A stretch of DNA of 61,926 bases from Bog-950 sp964493695 (GTDB lineage: Bacteria > Bacteroidota > Bacteroidia > Chitinophagales > LD1): the NCBI GenBank assembly GCA_964493695.1, contig CAZBPG010000010.1, positions 1 to 61,926 on the forward strand, written 5' to 3'. A program made the translations under genes and the position numbers. Each line of letters starts with the position of its first letter. Within the stretch, counting starts at the first letter, position 1. Under the pieces are notes generated by a model that searched no databases, was not told the origin of the DNA, and saw nothing but the letters and a program-made list of their open reading frames with translations. Shown one piece after another: positions 50,611 through 59,300 of this stretch.

Positions 50611-51423
50611 ATGAAAACCAATTATCAAAACGCGGGGATGCTCGATATGATTTTCGAGAACCGCAACAAAAGCTACGGGGCTTACGCTCTCCGTAACAAC
50701 TACAACAGCCGTATTTCACAGGCACTGCTCATTACTTTCTCTTCGGTGGTTCTTCTCTGCTTCGGAAAGCTTCTTTCTGATAAGTTGAAGAACAGCCCTC
50801 AAAGCCTGACAGAACCGGTGGTAACTCTCGACCCTATACCGGAAGTTCATTTGGAAGATGAGGTAAAAATTGAACCGGAGCCCCAGAAACCTCCCCAAGC
50901 CCAGGCAATAAATACTATGCAGAATACCGAAATGCACGTGACCGTTGATAATCACGTCATGGATTCTGTTCCGACCAATGAACAGATGCAGGATATTGAC
51001 CCCGGTTTAACTACCAACCTGAATACCGGTAACACAATTGGCGTTACCGATGGACAGGGAACACAGCCAACTTTTGAAGTTGCGCTGAGTACGCCCGCAC
51101 CGGAACCGGTGCGCGACTGGGCAGAGGTAATGCCGGAGTTCCCCGGAGGCGAAAAAGCGCTGATGAAATTTCTTCAAAGCAAAACGGTGTATCCCGACCG
51201 CGAACGCGATTTGGAAATTGAAGGAAAGGCACTCATCAAATTTGTGGTGAACGAAGACGGCAGTATCTCGAATGTTTCGGTAGCCAAAACAGAAAGCTCC
51301 GGTTTTGGTAAAGAAGGTGTTCGTGTGGCGAGTATGCTGCCTAAATTTAAACCGGGAATGCAGCAGGGCAGGACGGTGAGGGTTCAATACGTATTGCCAT
51401 TTCATTTTAAGTTGAGTCATTAA
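50611..51423 (+). CDS. tonB: Energy transducer TonB (second)
   Basis: A 270-residue TonB paralogue of the gene at 46696, sharing the N-terminal GMLDMIFENRNKSYGAYALRNN pattern, one membrane helix (LLITFSSVVLLCFGKLL), an acidic/Pro-rich spacer with PEPQKPPQAQA but no polyproline run, and the C-terminal fold (FPGGEKALMKFLQSKTVYP, NEDGSISNVSVAKTESS). It has its own promoter region after the Ton operon terminator, so it may be used under other conditions or for a subset of receptors. Confidence 0.94.
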   Translation: MKTNYQNAGMLDMIFENRNKSYGAYALRNNYNSRISQALLITFSSVVLLCFGKLLSDKLKNSPQSLTEPVVTLDPIPEVHLEDEVKIEPEPQKPPQAQAINTMQNTEMHVTVDNHVMDSVPTNEQMQDIDPGLTTNLNTGNTIGVTDGQGTQPTFEVALSTPAPEPVRDWAEVMPEFPGGEKALMKFLQSKTVYPDRERDLEIEGKALIKFVVNEDGSISNVSVAKTESSGFGKEGVRVASMLPKFKPGMQQGRTVRVQYVLPFHFKLSH

Positions 51424-51432
51424 CTTGTTTCA

Positions 51433-51465
51433 AAGAACAGTAAGGCTTGGGGCCTTACTGTTCTT
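51433..51465 (+). terminator. Perfect 14-bp hairpin after tonB2
   Basis: AAGAACAGTAAGGC and its complement GCCTTACTGTTCTT enclose TTGGG. There is no long T-run, so it may be a weak terminator. Confidence 0.6.
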
Positions 51466-51614
51466 GCCATCGGTAATTTTTTCCTCTCCGATAAGACCTT
51501 TTTACACCTTTTGTCACTGATTCTTCTCATTCCACTGACAGATTGTAATCAAAAACCGATTGGATAGAGTTTTGACAACTTGCGTTCACCTTTGAAAAAC
51601 TAAATCGAAACAAA

Positions 51615-54257
51615 ATGAACGCAAACAATTTTACAACAAAAGCGCTCGAAGCGCTCAGTACTGCACAGCAGGAAGCATTTAATAATTCAAATCCCCAGCT
51701 CGAAACTCTTCACATGCTGAAGGGAATGCTGGATGCCGATGAAGATGCGCTGCCTTTTCTTTTGCAAAAAGCAGGTGTAAACAAAAATATCCTTCTCGGT
51801 AAGGTTGAGGAGAAATTGAAGACGCTTCCGAAGGTTACCGGTGCTACAGCCGATACGGTTCCTTCAGCATCTTTCGGCAAAATGATTTTGCAGGCTAACA
51901 AACTGCTTAAGGATTTTGAAGATACTTACGTAGGTGTAGACATTCTTTTGCTGGCTATGCTTTCGCTGGGCGATGACTCTTCGAAGCTGTTGAAAGAAAC
52001 CGGTGTGGAAGAAAAGAAACTGCGTTCCGCCATTCTTGAATTGCGCAAAGGGAATAAAGTAACGGAGCAGGGAGCCGATGCAAAGTATAACTCGCTGGAT
52101 AAATACGCTGTTAACTTAAATGCAAGTGCAAAGGCGGGAAAGCTTGACCCGGTGATTGGTCGTGATGAAGAAATTCGGAGAGTGATGCACATTCTTACAC
52201 GCAAGACAAAGAACAATCCTTTGCTGGTTGGTGAACCGGGTGTAGGTAAAACGGCCATTGCAGAAGGTATAGCTCACCGCATTGTAAAAGGGGATGTTCC
52301 GGAAAACTTAAAAAGCAAAGTGATTTACGCGCTGGATATGGGGGCATTGATGGCAGGTGCAAAATATCGGGGAGACTTTGAAGAAAGATTGAAAGCGGTG
52401 GTGAAAGAAGTAAAAGAGAGTGATGGCCGGATTATTCTGTTCATTGATGAAATTCATACACTCATTGGTGCCGGTGCCACCGAAGGGGCGATGGATGCAG
52501 CCAATATCATTAAGCCGGAACTGGCGCGGGGAGAATTACGCGCGGTAGGTGCAACTACTTTGAATGAATATCAGAAATATTTCGAAAAAGATAAAGCACT
52601 CGAAAGGCGTTTCCAGAAAGTAATGATTGATGAGCCGAGTGTGGAAGATGCAATTTCTATTCTCCGCGGTTTAAAAGAGCGATATGAGAATCACCACAAA
52701 GTAAAAATACTTGATGATGCTATCATCAGCGCGGTTACTTTAAGTAACCGGTATATCACTGAGCGTTTTCTGCCGGATAAAGCGATTGACCTGATTGATG
52801 AAGCAGGAGCTAAGCTTCGTCTGGAAATGGATTCCATGCCTGCGGAACTTGATGGTATAGAAAGGCGCATCATGCAGATTGAAATTGAGATTGAGGCTAT
52901 CAAACGCGAGAACGATAAGAAGAAACTGGATGAACTGAATGAAGAACTTTCAAACCTGAAGGAGCAGCGTGGAGAGTTTAAAGCAAAGTGGCAAAGCGAA
53001 AAGGAAATAGTAGATAAGATTACCGCACGCAAACGCGAGATAGAAAACTTTAAACTGGAAGCGGAACGTTTTGAACGCGAAGGCGATTACGGAAAGGTGG
53101 CTGAAATTCGCTACGGAAAAATTAAAGCAACCGAAGATGCCATTGCAAAACTCGATAAGGAACTCGCTAAAATTTCTCCTGACAAAAGAATGCTGCAGGA
53201 AGAAGTAACCAGCGAAGATATTGCCGCTATTGTTGCCAAGTGGACCGGTATACCGGTAACCAGAATGCTGGAAGGAGAGAAGGAAAAACTTCTTCATTTG
53301 GAAGATAAACTGCGCGAAAGAGTAAAAGGGCAGGACGAGGCGATAGGAGTGGTGGCGGACGCCATTCGCAGAAGTCGTGCCGGCCTGCAGGATGAGCGCA
53401 AGCCGATTGGCTCATTCCTGTTCCTCGGCACTACCGGTGTAGGTAAAACAGAGTTGAGCAAAGCACTGAGTTTTGTTTTGTTCAACGATGAGCATGCTAT
53501 GGTGCGCATTGACATGAGCGAGTATCAGGAGAAACATTCCGTTTCGCGTTTGGTTGGTTCACCACCGGGTTATGTAGGCTACGATGAAGGAGGCCAATTG
53601 ACCGAAGCCGTTCGCAGAAGGCCTTACAGTGTAATTCTGTTCGATGAAATTGAAAAAGCGCATCCGGATGTATTCAATATTATGTTGCAGGTTTTGGATG
53701 ATGGCCGGTTGACGGATAACAAAGGCCGCACCGTTAACTTCAAGAACACGCTCATCATCATGACCTCGAATATGGGCAGCGATATTATTCAGGCGAATTT
53801 TGAAAAGGTGACAGACAAAACCGTTGATGATGTAACCGAAAAAACAAAAGTGGAAGTGATGACCCGCTTACGCGGCACTATCCGTCCAGAGTTTTTGAAC
53901 CGGATAGATGAGATAGTGATGTTCCGTCCGCTGATGAAACAACAGATACGCGATATTGTAGCATTACAATTAGCTCAATTGACTGAACTGTTGCATCAAA
54001 AGGAGATTGAACTGGAGATAACCGACAACGCGCTCGATTATTTGGGGGAACAGGGCTTCGACCCGCAGTTTGGTGCACGTCCTTTAAAGCGTGTGATTCA
54101 AAAAGAGATTGTGAATGAACTGTCGAAGAAGATTCTTGCCGGTGAAATAGTAAAAGACGGAACTATTAAAATAGATTCGTTTGGCGAGGGGCTCGTGTTT
54201 ATAAATGCGGCCGAAAAAGCAGCAGTAGCTAAACCCCGGAAGGGAGTATTGAAGTAA
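51615..54257 (+). CDS. clpB: ATP-dependent chaperone ClpB
   Basis: An 880-residue Hsp100 disaggregase with an N domain (1-140), AAA1 with Walker A GEPGVGKTAIAEG, the middle coiled coil (about 400-530, DELNEELSNLKEQRGEFKAKW) that marks ClpB against ClpA/C, and AAA2 with Walker A GTTGVGKTELSKAL and pore loop GYVGYDEGGQL. With DnaK it rescues aggregated proteins after heat stress. It is monocistronic; no CIRCE or sigma-32-type site is evident upstream. Confidence 0.97.
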   Translation: MNANNFTTKALEALSTAQQEAFNNSNPQLETLHMLKGMLDADEDALPFLLQKAGVNKNILLGKVEEKLKTLPKVTGATADTVPSASFGKMILQANKLLKDFEDTYVGVDILLLAMLSLGDDSSKLLKETGVEEKKLRSAILELRKGNKVTEQGADAKYNSLDKYAVNLNASAKAGKLDPVIGRDEEIRRVMHILTRKTKNNPLLVGEPGVGKTAIAEGIAHRIVKGDVPENLKSKVIYALDMGALMAGAKYRGDFEERLKAVVKEVKESDGRIILFIDEIHTLIGAGATEGAMDAANIIKPELARGELRAVGATTLNEYQKYFEKDKALERRFQKVMIDEPSVEDAISILRGLKERYENHHKVKILDDAIISAVTLSNRYITERFLPDKAIDLIDEAGAKLRLEMDSMPAELDGIERRIMQIEIEIEAIKRENDKKKLDELNEELSNLKEQRGEFKAKWQSEKEIVDKITARKREIENFKLEAERFEREGDYGKVAEIRYGKIKATEDAIAKLDKELAKISPDKRMLQEEVTSEDIAAIVAKWTGIPVTRMLEGEKEKLLHLEDKLRERVKGQDEAIGVVADAIRRSRAGLQDERKPIGSFLFLGTTGVGKTELSKALSFVLFNDEHAMVRIDMSEYQEKHSVSRLVGSPPGYVGYDEGGQLTEAVRRRPYSVILFDEIEKAHPDVFNIMLQVLDDGRLTDNKGRTVNFKNTLIIMTSNMGSDIIQANFEKVTDKTVDDVTEKTKVEVMTRLRGTIRPEFLNRIDEIVMFRPLMKQQIRDIVALQLAQLTELLHQKEIELEITDNALDYLGEQGFDPQFGARPLKRVIQKEIVNELSKKILAGEIVKDGTIKIDSFGEGLVFINAAEKAAVAKPRKGVLK

Positions 54258-54269
54258 GGTTTTAATAAC

Positions 54270-54320
54270 AGCCACTAATTACACGAGTTAATACCGCTCT
54301 GATTCGTGTAATTAGTGGCT
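54270..54320. repeat. 17-bp inverted repeat of the GCCACTAATTACACGA family
   Basis: Perfect arms AGCCACTAATTACACGA (54270-54286) and TCGTGTAATTAGTGGCT (54304-54320) follow the clpB stop. It may serve as a terminator and is the cleanest copy of a dispersed family (others at 1431-1502 and 39093-39116). Confidence 0.85.
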
Positions 54321-54345
54321 ATTGTCTTTTTCATACTTTCATACT

Positions 54346-54858
54346 ATGAAAAACAAAAACCTCTTCTTCATTAGCTTCTCCATCTTTCTTGTTGTACTGG
54401 CCGGCATGCTCTGGACAGAAAAACAAGCCACCTGCGGTAACCAGATTATTATTCCCCTTGAAATGGCTTCTTCCATTACCGCCTTTAAGGCCCTGCTGAT
54501 AGAAGGTTGCAAACTGGAATGGATAGAGCGCAATACTCAGCTCGATTTTCTTTTCCTGATTACCTACACCGCCACCCTCTTTTTTGCTTTACGGACTTTA
54601 ATTGAAGGCCTCGCTCTCGAAGATGTACTCAGGCCGCTGGTATGGCTCGTAGTGCTCCCTGCCTTGTTCGATGCGGTGGAGAATGTGTTGCTGATAAAAT
54701 TCCTGTATGCCGGTGCCGCTTCGGTGAGCGAAAGCACTTTCAGTATTTACTACTGGTGCGTGCACATTAAGTTTACTTTGATTATAGTTACGCTGCTCAC
54801 CATTCTTGCCCTCTTTGTAAAAATACTTTACAGTAAACTGTCGGGGCAGAAACCTTAG
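54346..54858 (+). CDS. Hypothetical integral membrane protein
   Basis: A 170-residue protein starting at the ATG at 54346. It has four hydrophobic helices (LFFISFSIFLVVLAGMLW, LDFLFLITYTATLFFAL, LVWLVVLPALFDAVENVLL, FTLIIVTLLTILALFVKIL). The ALFDAVENVLLI segment carries buried acidic residues and recalls small membrane proteins of unknown function in Bacteroidota. I do not recognise a family. It converges on the E2 gene. Confidence 0.72.
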   Translation: MKNKNLFFISFSIFLVVLAGMLWTEKQATCGNQIIIPLEMASSITAFKALLIEGCKLEWIERNTQLDFLFLITYTATLFFALRTLIEGLALEDVLRPLVWLVVLPALFDAVENVLLIKFLYAGAASVSESTFSIYYWCVHIKFTLIIVTLLTILALFVKILYSKLSGQKP

Positions 54859-54860
54859 TA

Positions 54861-56180
54861 TCAGATATCCCTGTTCATATCGAACTGCTCTAAGTAGTCG
54901 GCTACTCTGCGCACAAACGAGCCGCCCAGTGCACCGTCCACCACGCGGTGGTCGTAACTGTGGCTCAGNNNNNNNNNNAACATCATGTGGCGGATGCCTA
55001 TGGTATCGCCCTGTTCGGTTTCAATTACCACCGGTTTCTTTTTAATGGCACCGGTAGCAAGAATAGCTACCTGCGGCTGAAGTATCACCGGTGTGCCCAT
55101 TACGTTGCCGAAGGTGCCCACGTTACTTACCGTGTAAGTTCCTCCGTCAATTTCATCGGGTTTCAGTTTGCCTTCGCGGGCGCGGGTGGCCAGGTCGTTT
55201 ACCTTTTTAGCCAGGCCCACTATGTTCAGTAAGTCGGCATTTTTTATAACCGGCACAATCAGGTTACCGGTAGGCAGGGCAGCGGCCATGCCCACATTAA
55301 TATCCTTCTTCACAATAATATTGGTGCCGTCAACCGATACATTCACCATCGGAAAATCGCGCAGGGCTTTTACCACCGCCTCAATAAAAATAGGAGTGAA
55401 GGTCAGGTTTTCGTTATACAGGTCGTTGAACTTCTTCTTTACCTTGTTGCGCCACAAAACAATGTTGGTCACATCCGCCTCCACAAAACTGGTAACGTGA
55501 GCCGAAGTCTGCTTGCTCCTCACCATGTTATCGGCAATCAGCCTGCGCATCCGGTCCATTTCAATTATCTCTACGTTTCCGCTATATGATTTTGCAACAG
55601 TTGTCGGTTGCCGGTTGTCAGTTGTCTGTTGTTGGGTTTCAATCTTCGGGCTGCTTTCAATGGTCAATGGTCTATTGTCAGCCGTCCGGTTCCCTACATA
55701 CGCCAGTATATCTTTCTTCGTTACCCTTCCTTCGGCACCGGTACCGGTGAGGGCTTCCAGTTCGCTCATGCTTATTCCTTCCTGCCGTGCAATGTTCAGC
55801 ACCAGCGGAGAGTAAAATCTGTCAGATGAAGATTGCGGATTGCGGATTGCAGATTGCGGATTTGAAACAGCCGCCTTTACTACTTCGGGTTTTACCGGTT
55901 CTGTTTTTACCGGCTGTTTACTGCTACTGCCCGCTGCCACTTCTGTTTCTAATACCGCCACTGCCTTGCCCACCGCCACTACATCGCCTTCCTTATAAAG
56001 TAACTTTTGCAGCACCCCCGCCACCGGTGAAGGAACTTCCGAATCTACTTTGTCGGTAGCAATTTCCAGCACGGCTTCATCCAGCTTTACGGTATCGCCT
56101 TCCTTCTTCAGCCATTTCAGGATGGTTGCCTCGGTAATACTCTCGCCCATCTTGGGCATTATCAACTCAAATTGTGCCAT
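54861..56180 (-). CDS. 2-oxoacid dehydrogenase E2 (dihydrolipoamide acyltransferase)
   Basis: A 439-residue E2 with one lipoyl domain (MPKMGESITEATI, Lys44 in EIATDKVDSE as lipoylation site), a peripheral-subunit-binding domain at about 120-157 (SPLVLNIARQEGISMSELE) and the catalytic acetyltransferase-fold domain ending SYDHRVVDGALGGSF with the active His. The lipoyl-domain form fits the branched-chain or general 2-oxoacid type rather than odhB. Both interdomain linkers contain 7-bp-repeat-encoded stretches. A 10-N gap at 54969-54978 interrupts the catalytic domain, where only one base is needed (TT[T/C] then CTG AGC). Confidence 0.9.
   Translation of the reverse strand: MAQFELIMPKMGESITEATILKWLKKEGDTVKLDEAVLEIATDKVDSEVPSPVAGVLQKLLYKEGDVVAVGKAVAVLETEVAAGSSSKQPVKTEPVKPEVVKAAVSNPQSAIRNPQSSSDRFYSPLVLNIARQEGISMSELEALTGTGAEGRVTKKDILAYVGNRTADNRPLTIESSPKIETQQQTTDNRQPTTVAKSYSGNVEIIEMDRMRRLIADNMVRSKQTSAHVTSFVEADVTNIVLWRNKVKKKFNDLYNENLTFTPIFIEAVVKALRDFPMVNVSVDGTNIIVKKDINVGMAAALPTGNLIVPVIKNADLLNIVGLAKKVNDLATRAREGKLKPDEIDGGTYTVSNVGTFGNVMGTPVILQPQVAILATGAIKKKPVVIETEQGDTIGIRHMMXXXXLSHSYDHRVVDGALGGSFVRRVADYLEQFDMNRDI
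54969..54978. other. Assembly gap (10 Ns) in the E2 gene
   Basis: Ten Ns between codons for MMF and LSHSYDHR of the E2 active site. Family members have MMFLS with no extra residues, so the true gap is probably one base. Confidence 0.9.
55599..55688. repeat. Heptanucleotide repeats in the second E2 linker
   Basis: GTTGTCG-GTTGCCG-GTTGTCA-GTTGTCT (55599-55640) and TCAATGG-TCAATGG-TCTATTG-TCAGCCG (55657-55688) both have a 7-bp period. They encode residues about 165-194 between the binding and catalytic domains. Confidence 0.82.
55830..55863. repeat. Heptanucleotide repeat in the first E2 linker
   Basis: GATTGCG repeated four to five times with variants, encoding SNPQSAIRNPQSS between the lipoyl and the binding domain. 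Confidence 0.85.
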
Positions 56181-56304
56181 TGCTTTGTTTTACGCGGGGC
56201 TAAAATACACGGATTGACGGAATTGAAAAGGGCACGACTCCCTCTCTTGTTGATGGCTCTTCCACATCCTATTCACAATTCCATCTTCTCCTTTCTTCAG
56301 GGCT

Positions 56305-56333
56305 TTGCCGTTAACGCCTATCGGTTACATTTG
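56305..56333 (+). promoter_or_regulatory. Promoter of the large M43 protease gene
   Basis: TTG (56305-56307), 18 bases, then TACATTTG (56326-56333): a close match to the Bacteroidota promoter consensus, 30 bases before the ATG. Confidence 0.75.
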
Positions 56334-56362
56334 CGCCCTATTTTTAAACCAACAAATTTCCA

Positions 56363-59300
56363 ATGAAAAGAATTCTGTTCCTGTTGCTTGTAACGGTGTT
56401 TGGCCTTTCGGTTAACGCACAACACCGCGAATGCGGTGCGCATGAAGTAAGCGACAAACTCCGCCTTACTGACGCTGCCTACGATAACCAGATAAAAATG
56501 AATGAGACCGTGCTCCGCAAAATGGTAGCTACCGGTCAGCAGGACCCTTATTACGCTGCCCGTGCGGTAAGAACCATCCCCGTAGTGGTGCATGTGTTAT
56601 ACAACACTACGGCACAGAACGTATCCACCGCGCTTATCCAGCAAACCATTGCACAAATGAACCTGGACTACAGCAAAACCAACAGCGATTTAAACCAGGC
56701 CCGCTCCGTAGTTCAGCCGCTGGCAGCCAATGCCGAAATTCAGTTTTGCCTTGCCCAGCAGGACCCTAACGGTAACCCTACTACGGGCATTAACCGCATA
56801 GCAACCAATAAAAGTTGCTGGAACTACAATACCGAGTCGGACAATATGAAGAGTTCCGCCACCGGTGGCGCTAACGGATGGGACAGCCGTTACTATCTCA
56901 ACATCTGGGTAGTGTCTATCTGCGGCAGTAACCCGCAGACAGGAGGTATTGGAGGGTATGCCTATTTCCCTACACCGGGTATGCACGGCTCTAACATTGA
57001 CGGACTGGTAGTTGATTTCTCTATAGGCCTTGGAACCGGTAACCGCACTGCCACGCATGAGGTTGGTCACTACCTTGGTTTATACCATACCTGGGGCAGC
57101 CAGACCAGCAATGCCTGCGGAAACGTTTTCCCGAGCACCGATGACGGTTTCAGCGATACACCCGATTCGAAAGAAGCCAATTACTTCTGCACACCGAACA
57201 CTTCCTGTCCCGGTAATTCTTCTTACGGAGATTTGATTGAAGACTTTATGGATTATGCTGACTGTACTGTGTTGTTCACTACCCAGCAGGTTAACTACAT
57301 GAACAGTGTATTGACCAACACCCGTTCAAGTTTATTTACCACCAACGTTTGCAGCACTACCGGTGCACCGGTGGCTAACTTTACCGGCACGCCTACTACT
57401 ATCTGCACAGGGCAAACGGTTACTTTCACCAATACCTCTACCGGTACCGGTAATACGTATAGCTGGACATTCCCCGGTGGAACTCCCGGTACTTCTACCG
57501 CCACTAATCCAACGGTTACTTACAGCACAGCGGGAACTTACTCGGTAACTCTGGTGGCTACCAACAGCAACGGAAACAATACGAAAGTATCAACCAACTA
57601 TATCACCGTTTCGGGAAGCAATAACCTGCCTTTAACCGAAGGTTTTGAAGCCACCACTTTCCCTCCAACCGGATGGTCAATCAATAATGCCGATGCCTCC
57701 ACTACCTGGCTCAGAACTACCTCTGCCAGCGGGTTCGGAACTTCGGCTGCCAGTGCTTACATCAATAACTTTAACTACAACGCAGCAGGGCAGAAGGACT
57801 GGCTGATTACGCCTTCGTATAACTTTATAGGCGTAAGCAACGGACGTATTAAATGGGATTATGCTTACGCACCATACAATCAGGCCGGTTACTCCGATTC
57901 GTTAGAAGTGCTTTACTCTACCAACTGCGGGGCCACCTGGACATCGTTGTGGAAGAAAGGAGGCAGCCAGTTAAGCACAGCTACGGCTACCGCTAACAAC
58001 TTTGTGCCTTCAGCCGCACAATGGAAGAAAGACTCGGCTTCGCTTGCATCCTTAAGCGGACAGAGCAACGTGCGCTTTGCGTTTAAGAATGCCTGCCAGT
58101 ACGGCAACAACGTGTTTCTGGATAACGTGAACGTTTACAATGCCAGCGCACAGTCAGGCTCGGCACCGGTGGCAGATTTTGTAGGAACACCAACTACCGT
58201 AGTAGCGGGCAACACCGTTGCCTTCACCGACCTTTCTACCAACACCCCCACCACCTGGAGCTGGACATTTGCCGGAGGAACTCCCGGAACTTCCACTTCT
58301 CAGAACCCGACTATCACTTACAGCACACCGGGCACTTATGCGGTTACCTTAACGTCTGCCAACGGCAACGGAAACAACACCATGAGCAAGCCAACTTACA
58401 TTACCGTTATACAGGGCGGTGGGGCGCAAACCTGCGATACCCTTTCGAACATCTTTGCAACAGATACCCTTACCCTGTATTCCTTCACCGGTACGCAAAG
58501 CGGTTTTGTTTCGGGCCACAACAGTTACATGGATAAAGCCAAAGCGGAATTTTATGTGAACCCTACACCGGGTGCTAAAGTAACCGGTGGTATGTTTTAT
58601 TTCGGCAAAGCCGAAACACTGAACCCCGGCACTGCTTCTATTACTGCCAAAGTATGGGATGCTACCGGAACAAATGCGGTAGCCGGTGCACCGGGTAATG
58701 TATTGGCATCTCAATCGGTGCTGATCAGCACTATTGTAACGGATGTAACCAATCAGGATTTGACGTATGTCAGTTTCCCTACACAGCCAACGGTTAACGG
58801 AAACTTCTATATAGGTTTTGAAATGACTTACGCCAATGGCGATACCGTAGCAATAGTGACTACTACACTTACTTCGTCCTCCGGTGGCGATGGATGGGAG
58901 CAATGGAGCGATGACAGCTGGTGGCCTTACGATTCAAGTTTCGGAAATGGCATGAGCAATGTGATACTGCCTATTCTCTGCACAGCTTCTTCGGGCAGTG
59001 CGCCAACGGCTTCGTTTACCGCCAACAATACAGCGGTATGTGCAGGTTCAACGGTTAACTTTACCAGCACTTCTACGGGCAGCCCTACTTCTTACAGCTG
59101 GACCTTTACCGGTGGAACACCGGGCGGTTCTTCGCAACAAAACCCTTCGGTGGTTTATAACACTGCCGGAACGTATGCGGTATCGCTTACGGCATCTAAC
59201 GGCAACGGAAGCAATACTTCTACACAAAACAGTTACATCACCGTTTATGCCAAGCCGGTGTTAAGCACCAGTTCAGGCGCGGTGTTGTGCTATGGAGGCT

